Part shown: piece after piece, positions 17,331-26,119 of the stretch | Numbering within the stretch: the first letter of the stretch is position 1 | How the letters are laid out: each line of letters opens with the position of its first letter | DNA from: JAGPCK01 sp964535575 | Lineage (GTDB): Bacteria > Bacteroidota > Bacteroidia > UKL13-3 | Assembly: GCA_964535575.1 (NCBI GenBank) | Contig: CAZHTC010000005.1 | Span: forward strand, 62,001 to 126,000 | Reading direction: 5' to 3' | DNA length: 64,000 nucleotides | The notes under the pieces: generated by a model | Told to the model about the DNA's origin: nothing | Seen by the model: only the letters and a program-made list of their open reading frames with translations | Database searches by the model: none | Made by a program: the position numbers and the translations under genes

Positions 17331-17977
17331 GGAGCCAGTCGTTCTATCTGCCAGCCTGTACCTTTGCGCGAAAACAAAAAACGATCGTGAAGTCTGCTGC
17401 TTCGTCCCTGCCAGAATTCAAACAAATGTGGTTTCACTAGGTAACCTCCCCAATGTTCAGGTCTGAGTAAAGGCTGTTCGGAAAATAATTTTTCAAATTC
17501 CCTTACACGGTCTTCTAAAAACATCCGGTTCACAATTACCTTGCTTTGTGGCGACACGTGCGCACCAATCTGACTACCTATGGGGCGGCTGTAAAAGTAT
17601 TCATCCGATTGTTCCGGGTGAATTTGTGTGGCGGTTCCTTCAATGCGTACCTGGCGTTCCAGTTCTGGCCAGAAAAAAGTAAGGGCCACTTTATTATTTT
17701 CTTTTATTTGTTCTCCCTTATCACTTTGGTAGTTGGTGAAAAAAACGGGTCCTTCATGGTCAAATCCTTTAAGCAACACAATCCGGGCGTGAGGTTGTCC
17801 GTTGGCCGAAGCCGTTGCCAGCATCATGGCATTGGGTTCATTTACCTCCGACTCAATGGCCTCTTTAAACCAAAGTTTAAACTGATTAAAGGGGTCGGCT
17901 ACTAAATGGCTTTCATCAAATTCTTTCAACAGGTATTCCTTGCGTATGGCTGCAATATGTGCATTATTCATTTCCAT
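17327..17977 (-). CDS. pdxH: Pyridoxamine 5'-phosphate oxidase
   Basis: 216 aa, full length. It oxidises pyridoxamine/pyridoxine 5'-phosphate to PLP using FMN and O2. Diagnostic features are NAMMLATASANGQPHARIVLLKG (FMN-binding start, split barrel), VFFTNYQSDKG, VRIEGTA, YFYSRPIGSQIGAHVSPQS, and the C-terminal FWQGRSSRLHDRF ... WQIERLAP. All are in the right order. The first start is MEMNN; MNNAHIAAIRKEY two codons on is equally possible. It is a monocistronic gene converging on the WG gene. Confidence 0.96.
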   Translation of the reverse strand: MEMNNAHIAAIRKEYLLKEFDESHLVADPFNQFKLWFKEAIESEVNEPNAMMLATASANGQPHARIVLLKGFDHEGPVFFTNYQSDKGEQIKENNKVALTFFWPELERQVRIEGTATQIHPEQSDEYFYSRPIGSQIGAHVSPQSKVIVNRMFLEDRVREFEKLFSEQPLLRPEHWGGYLVKPHLFEFWQGRSSRLHDRFLFSRKGTGWQIERLAP

Positions 17978-18065
17978 CTAGCAAAATTAGATTGAAATGA
18001 TCATTTTCGGCTGATGTTTTTGTTTTTTCAACAAGTTTGCTCAATATTGATGATATTCGTAAAAC

Positions 18066-19247
18066 ATGGTACGCAAAGCAGTTCGTCTTATTTTATTGAT
18101 AATTTTACTATTCCCGTTCATTCTGTGGGTTATTTGGTTGTTTCAAAGCCAGTATCCCATGAAGATTTTTATTCTTGATAAAACGGTTCTTACAAAAGAA
18201 GGGCTCGAGCATCGCTCTTTCAACTGGATACTTGACCACATGAAAATTACCAAACCCAATGGTGATTTATACAAAGTGGAGAAAGATTATATGGGATTTT
18301 TTCCCTTAGAAGATTTCCAGTTTGATGTTAAAGATTTAACAGATTATACTGATGAGGAACTGGACAGTATGGCATCGTATTACGAGATGGCTTATTATAC
18401 CGATACCTATGGAATTTACCATAATGAGTGGTATAAACGAGGCAATGATAAGGATCGGTCGGAATTAATTTATGGGGGACTGCACCGAAATGATTTTGCA
18501 CTTCTTCGAAAGATGGTTGAAAAACACAAAACGGTTATAACCGAGTTTAGTTTGTATGCATTGCCTACTTCATACGCATTGCGGCAAAAATGTGAAGAGC
18601 TTTTAGGTTTGCAATGGACTGGTTGGGTGGGCAGGTATTTTTCGTCACTCGATACTATAAAAAATAAAGAGCTTCCTCCTTGGGTTTGGAAACTATATCG
18701 CAAGCAACACGGGGGTAAATATCCTTTCAAGGATGGGGGGCTCGTGTATGTTCATACCAGTGATAAAATTGTTATTTTAGATGAGAAGCGGCACATGAAT
18801 TTTCCGATACCCATCATATACTCCGATGAAAAGTATCAGAAATCGTATAACCTTCCCGATAACATTTTATATCCGTTTTGGTTTGCGGTAACCCTCAATG
18901 CTCGGGCAAACAACAATGTGATGTCGGTTTTCTCTATGAAAACAAACGGGTCCGGTGATTCTATTTTAAATTATTATCATATTCCTAAAACATTTGTTGC
19001 CTCGGTAGAGCATCATTCGGGAGATTCGAATTATTACTATTTTTCAGCCGATTTTTGCGACAATCAAATTGGCATGATGTCGTCAAAATTACGGGGTATC
19101 CGTAATTTTCGTTCTATGTTCTATTCACAGATAGAACTTGAGAACAGGAAGCGGTTTTTTTGGGAGTATTATATTCCGCTTATCAGAACGGCTATTAATG
19201 AACACCGAAAACGACAGGGGAAAGAAATGATTTCTGTTTTCAACTAA
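18066..19247 (+). CDS. Membrane-anchored protein of unknown function next to the glycosyltransferase operon
   Basis: 393 aa. One N-terminal helix (LILLIILLFPFILWVIWLF, about 8-28) with basic residues before it suggests an N-in anchor and a ~365-residue periplasmic domain. That domain has conserved-looking, possibly catalytic clusters: ILDKTVLTKEGLEHRSFNWIL, DYMGFFP, YYTDTYGIYHNEW, IYGGLHRNDF, VITEFSLYALPTS and LQWTGWVGRYFSSLD. The TEF...PTS...TGWVGRY order looks like a TIM-barrel or deacetylase-like enzyme, but I cannot assign it. Its last 8 bases overlap the 3' end of the convergent glycosyltransferase gene, so the two loci have stayed together although not co-transcribed. A role in the same polysaccharide pathway is inference. 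Confidence 0.75.
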   Translation: MVRKAVRLILLIILLFPFILWVIWLFQSQYPMKIFILDKTVLTKEGLEHRSFNWILDHMKITKPNGDLYKVEKDYMGFFPLEDFQFDVKDLTDYTDEELDSMASYYEMAYYTDTYGIYHNEWYKRGNDKDRSELIYGGLHRNDFALLRKMVEKHKTVITEFSLYALPTSYALRQKCEELLGLQWTGWVGRYFSSLDTIKNKELPPWVWKLYRKQHGGKYPFKDGGLVYVHTSDKIVILDEKRHMNFPIPIIYSDEKYQKSYNLPDNILYPFWFAVTLNARANNNVMSVFSMKTNGSGDSILNYYHIPKTFVASVEHHSGDSNYYYFSADFCDNQIGMMSSKLRGIRNFRSMFYSQIELENRKRFFWEYYIPLIRTAINEHRKRQGKEMISVFN

Positions 19248-20730
19248 CAGGTGATGCAGGTGTTTCCGGATTGGATTCTTCCGTTTTGGCAGGAACCTTT
19301 TCTTTCTTAGTTTTCTTTTTACCTAATCCTTGCCTTGTCATTTCGCCCCAGTTTTTCTTACCGGTGAGCAGGTCAATATTTCCTTCCAGGGACCATTTTA
19401 CCGTCATGGGATGATAGAAAATAGGTTCAATTAAAGCAGTGGCCATCATCCTGAACATATCCCGCTTGTTTTTATACTGGTGGTACGACATTTCTTCAAA
19501 CAGGATTGCCGAAACTGACATCATTACGGCAAAAGCATAAATCAAACTGATGATCATGAAAAAGAATTGCCAGGTAGAAAATCCAAGAATGGCAAGGATG
19601 ATATAAAACAACACTCCGAAAAATTCAATAAAAGGAGCAAGCCACTCATAGAGCAACCAGAATGGGTAACTTAAAATTCCAAGCTTTCCATATTTAGGGT
19701 TCAGGAAAATTTTCCGGTGAAACCATAATGTTTCGGCAGTACCCCGAGCCCATCGGTTTCGCTGGCGGCCCAGAATTTTGGTATTGTTGGGAGCTTCGGT
19801 CCAGCAAAGCGGATCGGGAATATAAACTACCCTGTATTTTAAATCATTTTCATGACACCAGATACGCATGCGCACTACCAGTTCCATATCTTCGCCTACT
19901 GTTTTATGGTTGTATCCTCCGCTTTTAATGGCAATATCGCGATCAAATAATCCAAACGCACCTGAAATAAGCAGAAGCCCGTTTAATTTACTCCATGCCA
20001 TACGTCCCATTAAAAAAGCACGTATGTATTCAATAACCTGAATTCTTGGCAGCAATTCGTCAGGGAGATTTACCTTAATGAGTTTCCCGTTTTCTATCTC
20101 ACACGAGTTGGCAATGCGCACTACACCACCAGTAGCTATTACCCTGATTTCTTCTTCAATAAAGGGTTTAACCATCTTAACCAGTGCATCCTGCTCAATC
20201 ACACAATCCACATCAATGCATGCCACCAGATCACTTTGCGAAATATTTAATCCCACATTCAATGCATCCGCTTTTCCACCATTTTCTTTATCAACTACCA
20301 ACAATTTGCTGAAAGCTGAGTTTTTTGATTTATAAACTCCTCTTACAGGTTTGGTGTGTAATTGTTCGTTTATGGCGTAGTCTACTTTTTCAAGTTCATA
20401 ATGTTGCACCAGCACAGCAATAGAGTCATCTTTGCTGCCGTCATTCACAATTATTACTTCGTAGTTTCCGTAGTGAATAGATAATAGAGAACGCACATTT
20501 TCAACAATATTGGCTCCTTCATTGTAAGCGGGTGCAATGAGTGAAATAGATGGTTGCAAATGTGAACTGAGAATAGTACGATAGTCTATAAAACTGTTTT
20601 TCTTCATATAGTACCTCATCTCAAATGCTGAAATAATAGCCAGCATAAAATAAGAGAAGCACAGCGAAATCGCATAGTAAAATATAAATGAATCAAAAAA
20701 ATCGCCAATGAGCTCTAAGTATTTATCCAT
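19240..20730 (-). CDS. Processive family-2 glycosyltransferase, membrane-bound
   Basis: 496 aa. One N-terminal helix, a cytosolic GT-A domain and C-terminal helices (ILSYPFWLLYEWLAPFIEFFGVLFYII, FFMIISLIYAFAVMMSVSAILF). GT2 motifs in order: SLIAPAYNEGANI, VIVNDGSKDDS, DKENGGKADALN, the DxD-type DVDC, a GED catalytic base (VGEDMELVVRM) and RQRNRWARG, the QxxRW-type motif of processive synthases such as PgaC/IcaA, NodC and cellulose synthase. It probably polymerises a sugar chain while moving it through the inner membrane. The charged C-terminal tail (KKKTKKEKVPAK) may be regulatory. It is the last gene of a four-gene operon, one base after the HEAT-repeat gene. Confidence 0.88.
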   Translation of the reverse strand: MDKYLELIGDFFDSFIFYYAISLCFSYFMLAIISAFEMRYYMKKNSFIDYRTILSSHLQPSISLIAPAYNEGANIVENVRSLLSIHYGNYEVIIVNDGSKDDSIAVLVQHYELEKVDYAINEQLHTKPVRGVYKSKNSAFSKLLVVDKENGGKADALNVGLNISQSDLVACIDVDCVIEQDALVKMVKPFIEEEIRVIATGGVVRIANSCEIENGKLIKVNLPDELLPRIQVIEYIRAFLMGRMAWSKLNGLLLISGAFGLFDRDIAIKSGGYNHKTVGEDMELVVRMRIWCHENDLKYRVVYIPDPLCWTEAPNNTKILGRQRNRWARGTAETLWFHRKIFLNPKYGKLGILSYPFWLLYEWLAPFIEFFGVLFYIILAILGFSTWQFFFMIISLIYAFAVMMSVSAILFEEMSYHQYKNKRDMFRMMATALIEPIFYHPMTVKWSLEGNIDLLTGKKNWGEMTRQGLGKKKTKKEKVPAKTEESNPETPASPVS

Positions 20731-20731
20731 G

Positions 20732-22552
20732 TTATTTTACTATTCGTTTATCAAGGGCATGTTTGATAATTTTTGAACTGCGTTCATCTGCCGATTCCAA
20801 TAACAATGTCAGGTCATTTTTCCCTTTCGGCCCTGTTTTTACAAGAGCTATTGCCGAGTTGAGGGCAATGGCAAAGTTCGGGCTGAAAAGTTCCTGTTTG
20901 AAAAAGGGGATCTGGTCATCATCGCTTATTTTGGTCATCACCTGAAGTATTTTCACCTTCAGCCTGTCCTGTTCTTTTCCAAATGTTTCAATTAATTGAT
21001 CGGCAAATCCATATAATTCCAAATTACCTATAGTATCTATAATTGCTTCCCGTATTTCTTCTCTTGGGTCTTCAAGCATAGGTATAATTGCGTTGACAGA
21101 ACCAATTTGTTTAAAGTGATTTATCATACGTATTGTAAACAACGATACTGAGTCATTGGGAGAATTAAGCCAGCGTTTAAAGTCAGGTAGGTCGTCCGTA
21201 TTTAATATGGAGAGGATGGCTAAAATGTTTACCTGTTGCCAGCCGGTCATTTTGGCCTTGGTATTGCTCAAAAACTTCAGTGGGTCTGATTCGCTAAGCT
21301 GAATAAGTGATAAAAGCGTTTCAAGACGAAGGATGGGATTTTTACTGTCTACAAATTTGAATATTTCGTCATACGCGTCTTTTATGTCCATTTGGGTAAG
21401 TTCACGTATCCCTTTTATCTTTACATCCCACGGAAAGGCTTTAAGTTTTCTCATGCTGAATTTGAGCAGGTTAAACTCCAGGTAAAGATTCCGTATATCA
21501 TCGCATACATCTCCTGAAAAATTTTTGTGCAGATTTAACAACTCCTGTAAAAAAACTTCATTGTTAAATTCATTTACAAGGTATCTTTTTTTGATTCGCC
21601 TCACCACGTGCATTCTGCGATCCTCGGTGTCGTATTCGCCAAATAATAAATTTGCCAGCAATGGTTCATACACTTCAATCAATCGTTTTTTGCGTATCTC
21701 AACATAAGATTTGTAAATACGGCTGCTGATTATAACAATAAAAAGACTAATGTTTCCAAAAATAAAAAAGCATAGAATAATTAACCCGCGCTGGATAATG
21801 GTAGGCTGTTCTCTGTACGTTTGGGCAAACCAACCAGAAGGAGATTCAAAAAATTCAATTTTTTGATTTGCTGAATCAATTGCACTTTTTTCAATTTCTC
21901 TTACCCGGTCGGCAAAGTAGCTTTCCATTGTGCCGGCTTGTTTATTTGGCGAAATATTATTGATGGTCGGGTCGCTGTCGTCTGTCGTGTCGGGAGCAAA
22001 ATCTCCTTTGTCATCCGTAGGGGTTGCGGCTATTTCGCCCACAGTTGGGGGTGACGGATTGGCTGATGGGGCGGAGGAAGTTGTTTCCTTTTCTTTCATC
22101 TCCGGGGTTGCCGGTTCTGGGGTTGTTTCAGGAGCAGGGGATATTACTTCTTCGGGTTGAATAATTAATTTGGCAAAGAGTGAAGGAGAGATACTTACCG
22201 AATCTGCTATAAAATTTTCAGGAATAATGGAATAAATTTTTGCCGTTTCTTCATCTACAATAAAAGCATTTTCAGGAGGGTTGCTCAATTCATTGGCCGC
22301 AACCATGCTGTAGCCAATAATCACCGGAGTTGGTTTTTTAAACAGCTTATAAGCGGGTATTCTGTTTCGCGAGGCCAGTGTTCGTTCACTCAGTTTGTAT
22401 TTTTTGGCCACTACTCTTATGTTTTCTCCGGCAGGAGCAAGGTAGTAAACCGGTTTTAACATAATCTCTTTTGGCGCATCCTGTGCTGCAGCATTTGCCG
22501 CAAGAAGCAAAATGCATGTAAAAAGCAAAAGAATATGCCGGCATGCAGTCAT
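20732..22552 (-). CDS. Membrane protein with periplasmic LysM-like domain and cytosolic HEAT repeats
   Basis: 606 aa. Signal or anchor segment (1-24); a LysM-like unit (about 37-75: PAGENIRVVAKKYKLSERTL); a long Pro/Thr/Glu/Asp-rich linker (about 120-210); one transmembrane helix (about 257-280, LIILCFFIFGNISLFIVIIS); then a basic helix and cytosolic alpha-helical repeats with HEAT character (DDLPDFKRWLNSPNDSVSLFTIRMI, IPMLEDPREEIREAIIDTIGNL). This topology could link a periplasmic wall- or polymer-binding domain to a cytosolic scaffold. One base separates it from both neighbours, so translation is coupled with the barrel and the synthase. No named family covers the whole architecture; a synthase-assembly partner is my inference. 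Confidence 0.78.
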   Translation of the reverse strand: MTACRHILLLFTCILLLAANAAAQDAPKEIMLKPVYYLAPAGENIRVVAKKYKLSERTLASRNRIPAYKLFKKPTPVIIGYSMVAANELSNPPENAFIVDEETAKIYSIIPENFIADSVSISPSLFAKLIIQPEEVISPAPETTPEPATPEMKEKETTSSAPSANPSPPTVGEIAATPTDDKGDFAPDTTDDSDPTINNISPNKQAGTMESYFADRVREIEKSAIDSANQKIEFFESPSGWFAQTYREQPTIIQRGLIILCFFIFGNISLFIVIISSRIYKSYVEIRKKRLIEVYEPLLANLLFGEYDTEDRRMHVVRRIKKRYLVNEFNNEVFLQELLNLHKNFSGDVCDDIRNLYLEFNLLKFSMRKLKAFPWDVKIKGIRELTQMDIKDAYDEIFKFVDSKNPILRLETLLSLIQLSESDPLKFLSNTKAKMTGWQQVNILAILSILNTDDLPDFKRWLNSPNDSVSLFTIRMINHFKQIGSVNAIIPMLEDPREEIREAIIDTIGNLELYGFADQLIETFGKEQDRLKVKILQVMTKISDDDQIPFFKQELFSPNFAIALNSAIALVKTGPKGKNDLTLLLESADERSSKIIKHALDKRIVK

Positions 22553-22553
22553 C

Positions 22554-24260
22554 TTAAAAAACTTTTTTCATATTGAGTGTAAGTGTAAAGCGGTATCTGT
22601 ACTTATTGGACGAGTACTCATCATAATCGCACCAGGTGCCAAGCCCCCCGAAAAGGGTGGTGTTAAGTCTGCGCTGAAAGTCAATGCCGGCTCGTAAGGT
22701 TTGAAGCTTCACAAAGTTTTTTTCTCCCAGAATTACAGCGGTGGGATTATTTAAACCAATGGCTCCGTTGGCATAAGCCAACATAAATGTTACGTAATCG
22801 TAATCCGATTTATAATACCATCTGGCCTGAACCGTATTTGACAGGGTGGTTGAACCTTTTCCATAGGGTTTCAAAACGGCAACCGGCCTGTAGGAGAACC
22901 ACCATTTTTTATAATAGTATCCAATGGAACCTACCATCATATGAAAAGTTTCCCGGACCGTGTCGGGCTGATAGAAAAGCATATGGTATCCCAGCGAAAC
23001 ATCGAATTTGCTATAGATATTTTGATATACCTCGGCTCCTAAACGAAAGCGCGGATACAGAATATTTTTATCTGAAATTCCGATATTGGTGAATAAGGTA
23101 GTGCCCCGGAAAATTTTTATATAATTATCAACTTCAAACTGCAATGCCTGCCGGCCAAATCTTTTTGCGTAGTTTATCCTGGCAATTGACTGCACCTTTC
23201 TGAACCGGTGGCCGTATTCCAGATTTCCAAAATCCCAGGGAGCAAAGGTGGTTTTGGGATTATACATCTGATGCACCCAGCCTGCTCCTACGTAATTCCG
23301 TAATTTTTTAAATTTAAAATCTTCCATCATTTTGATGGCAGGAGTATCGGTTTTTACCGAATCAAGATAAAGCTGAAGTTCGGGAATGGCTTCTTTATAA
23401 TAATCCTCGTTGGCAAGGGTAATTGATTTTTTCTTGTGAAACTCAACTGCCTTTTTGTACTGGATTAATGCAGTGTCGCACACTTTCCCTGATGTTTTAT
23501 TTCTTGATGCGTACATTTCCAAATCAGCTAAAGCGTTGTAAGCATCTTTTCTTCGGGAAGGCAAGGTGTCGTTGATCAGCACATAATTAAGAACGGGTCG
23601 CCCTTCATCATATTTTTTTTGCCAGCTGAATGTGCGGGCTTTGAGAATATATGCATCAAAAAACAGCGGATCTCTTTTAATGGATGAATCAATCCACACA
23701 CGTCCTTCTGCGTACTTCCCTTTAAAGGCAAGTGCTCTTCCTTTCATGTAGAAAGAGTCGGCCATAATTTGATTATAGCTGAGTTTAATGTTTCGCTGCT
23801 GCCGTATTACTTCGTGCTTTTTGTATCTGAATATGGTATCGGATGGAAACAGACTTATACCTTTTTCGCAAATGGCCAAAGCAGTGTCAATTTCATTTGG
23901 CCATCTGAACGCATCAACCAGTGCGTCCAGTGCTTCATAATTATTGGGGTCTTTATCCAACACTAATCTGAGCTGTGCACGCGATTTTTCATATTGATTT
24001 TCCCAACTCCAGGTACGTGCAATAAAAGTTCGTGCATCTAAATAGTTTGGTGCATACATCAGCACCGTATCCATTTCCATACGGGCGGTGTCGTACACAC
24101 CTCTGAACCCGATATTTTTTGCAGCTATGTACATGGAGTCAACATCGGGCATCCGCTGGCCAAAGGAAGAAATGCCTGAAAGCATTACACAAAAAGTAAG
24201 CAAAAAAGTTTTAATCCCTGGAGGTGAAAAGGGAATAGTAAGCCATTTCTTAATTTTCAC
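22554..24260 (-). CDS. TPR protein with C-terminal YaiO-type outer-membrane beta-barrel
   Basis: 568 aa. Start is GTG at 24260 (reading KIKKWLTIPFSPPG after Met), overlapping the response-regulator stop as TAGTG. Signal peptide to about residue 34, TPR-like helices from about 40 to 275 (DARTFIARTWSWENQYEKSRAQL, FDAYILKARTFSWQKKYDEGR), then a barrel from about 335: GAGWVHQMY, GYHMLFYQPD, GSIGYYYKKWWFSYRP, ending in RYRFTLTLNMKKVF with the terminal Phe typical of outer-membrane proteins. The TPR-plus-barrel layout parallels PgaA, the PNAG exporter, and YaiO-family barrels. With the GT2 synthase in the operon it is a plausible polysaccharide export channel. Confidence 0.83.
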   Translation of the reverse strand: MKIKKWLTIPFSPPGIKTFLLTFCVMLSGISSFGQRMPDVDSMYIAAKNIGFRGVYDTARMEMDTVLMYAPNYLDARTFIARTWSWENQYEKSRAQLRLVLDKDPNNYEALDALVDAFRWPNEIDTALAICEKGISLFPSDTIFRYKKHEVIRQQRNIKLSYNQIMADSFYMKGRALAFKGKYAEGRVWIDSSIKRDPLFFDAYILKARTFSWQKKYDEGRPVLNYVLINDTLPSRRKDAYNALADLEMYASRNKTSGKVCDTALIQYKKAVEFHKKKSITLANEDYYKEAIPELQLYLDSVKTDTPAIKMMEDFKFKKLRNYVGAGWVHQMYNPKTTFAPWDFGNLEYGHRFRKVQSIARINYAKRFGRQALQFEVDNYIKIFRGTTLFTNIGISDKNILYPRFRLGAEVYQNIYSKFDVSLGYHMLFYQPDTVRETFHMMVGSIGYYYKKWWFSYRPVAVLKPYGKGSTTLSNTVQARWYYKSDYDYVTFMLAYANGAIGLNNPTAVILGEKNFVKLQTLRAGIDFQRRLNTTLFGGLGTWCDYDEYSSNKYRYRFTLTLNMKKVF

Positions 24261-24622
24261 TATGATATTTTGGACAATAATCTGTTTACACGCATTGATA
24301 ATTCATTCGGGCTGAAAGGTTTTGTAATAAAATCATCAGCTCCAAGTTTAAATGCTTCCAGAACAGTATTTTCAAGTCCGATTGATGAAACTACAATGAT
24401 GGGCATTTTAAGTTTTTCAGCCCTAACATGGCTTATTATTTCCAAACCCGATGCAAAGGGCATCATGATATCTGTGATAATCATATCAAAAGAATTTTCT
24501 TTGATAAGGCTTAGTGCTTCGCGCCCATCGGCAGCTGTATAAACTTCATGGCCATCCTTCTTCAATTTGAATTCTACGGCCTTCTTCAGCATCTGCTCAT
24601 CTTCAGCTATTAATATCTTCAT
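24260..24622 (-). CDS. Stand-alone receiver-domain response regulator
   Basis: 120 aa, only a CheY-like receiver: acidic pocket EDE near the N-terminus (MKILIAEDEQ), phosphoryl-acceptor Asp in MIITDIMMP, the Ser switch in VVSSIG and the conserved Lys in FITKPFSP. There is no output domain, so it must act by protein contact. It is the first gene of the operon and overlaps the barrel gene by one base. A plausible role is phosphorylation-dependent control of the glycosyltransferase machine, perhaps through the cytosolic HEAT repeats. No histidine kinase is in the window. Confidence 0.9.
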   Translation of the reverse strand: MKILIAEDEQMLKKAVEFKLKKDGHEVYTAADGREALSLIKENSFDMIITDIMMPFASGLEIISHVRAEKLKMPIIVVSSIGLENTVLEAFKLGADDFITKPFSPNELSMRVNRLLSKIS

Positions 24623-24785
24623 TGGTTGTAGTGCTTAACGGGATAAAATTAGTATAATTAATTAAAAAAAAGGGTCCTAATTTTCCAATAAGTAGGCAAA
24701 ACTCTATATTTATCTCACATCTTCGGTCAAGTTTCGTTCAATGTGCTAAATTTGGCGTTATATAAACCAGTTTAAATATTCATTC

Positions 24786-25343
24786 ATGTCTAGGATACCT
24801 CTTAAGGCAGGCAGTTTTCTTCTTTCTGACCCTTTTCTGCCGGATCCGAATTTTAACCGGACGGCAGTTTACCTTACGGCTTATGATGCAAATGGTGCTG
24901 TTGGTTTTGTGATGAACCGTCCAACTACTTTAACTCTTTCCGATGTTTCACCTGAATTCTCCGGACTTACACACAAGCTGTTTTATGGCGGCCCGGTGGA
25001 ACAAAACACGCTTCATTTTGTTCATTCGTGCCAGAAGTTGTCAAGTGATACCAGACAAATTCAACCAGGTGTATTTTGGGGAGGTGATTTGGATGCTATT
25101 GTTGAAGGAATACAAAGCGGGATTTTAGGCGAAAATCAGATTAGATTCTTTATCGGATATTCGGGATGGTCGGCAGGGCAGTTGGATGATGAACTAATGG
25201 AGCATGCCTGGTTTGTTACCAAAGCCAAAAGAGAATACATTTTTCACCAACATCCTGAATTGTTATGGAAAACGGTTTTATCTAATATGGGGACTGAGTT
25301 TGCCGTTATGGGGAATTCTCCACCCGACCTCAGATTTAATTAG
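24786..25343 (+). CDS. algH: YqgE/AlgH family protein
   Basis: 185 aa, standard for UPF0301. Signatures: AGSFLLSDPFLPDPNFNRTAVYL, GAVGFVMNRPT, LFYGGPVEQNTLHFVH, RFFIGYSGWSAGQLDDEL. Family function is unsettled (transcriptional effects on alginate genes were reported in Pseudomonas). A TAAATTTG box at 24747-24754 fits the -7 consensus 31 bases upstream. The 3' end overlaps the convergent DUF4159 gene by 4 bases. Confidence 0.92.
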   Translation: MSRIPLKAGSFLLSDPFLPDPNFNRTAVYLTAYDANGAVGFVMNRPTTLTLSDVSPEFSGLTHKLFYGGPVEQNTLHFVHSCQKLSSDTRQIQPGVFWGGDLDAIVEGIQSGILGENQIRFFIGYSGWSAGQLDDELMEHAWFVTKAKREYIFHQHPELLWKTVLSNMGTEFAVMGNSPPDLRFN

Positions 25344-25990
25344 CGGGAAAAGGCAAACTGAATAAGGTTGGCACCCATTTGCAACGCTTTTAATCTCACC
25401 GCTTCGGGGTCGTTGTACACTTCCTGATCTTCCCATCCGTTTCCCAAATCGCACTCATAGCTGTAAAAGCAAATTAGTTTACCATTATAAATTAATCCGA
25501 AACCCTGAGGAGGTTTTCCATCATGCTCATGTACCTTAGGCAGACCGTTGGCAAATTGAAATGACTGATGATATACGGGATGATTAAATGGCAATTCTAT
25601 AAAATTAAGTTCCGGGAAAACTTTTTTCATTTCCCTGCGAATAAATTTATCCAGACCGTAGTTATCATCAATATGCAAAAAACCTCCGGCAATCAGGTAT
25701 TTGCGCAAATTCTCCGCTTCTGAAGAAGAAAAAACCACGTTTCCATGCCCGGTCATATGAACAAACGGGTAATTGAAAATATCGGGACTCCCCACATCGG
25801 CAATGTCTTCTTCTCCCTGAATATTGGTTTTTAGTTGCTGATTGCAAAAACGAATAAGGTTAGGAAGAGAAGTTTTATTAGCGTACCAATCTCCTCCGCC
25901 ATTGTATTTTAAGCGGGCAATTTTTACAGCGGTAGTTGCAGGCGTAAAACTTACCAGCAATAAACTTAACAGAAGTGCCAAAAACCTCAT
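25340..25990 (-). CDS. DUF4159 exported protein
   Basis: 216 aa with a signal peptide (MRFLALLLSLLLVSFTPATT). DUF4159 features: ARLKYNGGGDWYANKTSLPNLI, PFVHMTGHGNVVFSSSEAENLRKYL, GGFLHIDDNYGLDKFIRREM, ELPFNHPVYHQSF. The domain resembles class I glutamine-amidotransferase or ThuA-like folds, but no enzymatic role is known to me. In other genomes it often sits near MoxR/BatA-type genes; none are here. It is a monocistronic gene. Confidence 0.88.
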   Translation of the reverse strand: MRFLALLLSLLLVSFTPATTAVKIARLKYNGGGDWYANKTSLPNLIRFCNQQLKTNIQGEEDIADVGSPDIFNYPFVHMTGHGNVVFSSSEAENLRKYLIAGGFLHIDDNYGLDKFIRREMKKVFPELNFIELPFNHPVYHQSFQFANGLPKVHEHDGKPPQGFGLIYNGKLICFYSYECDLGNGWEDQEVYNDPEAVRLKALQMGANLIQFAFSR

Positions 25991-26119
25991 TGCTGCAAAT
26001 TTAATCTTTTCATTTTACCAGACTAACAGTTTTGTTCATCGGTAAATGGCAGGCGGTTATCACTTTTGTTTTGAATTCATCAGGATTACATGGAATTTTG
26101 AGGACTTAATATTAAAGCT

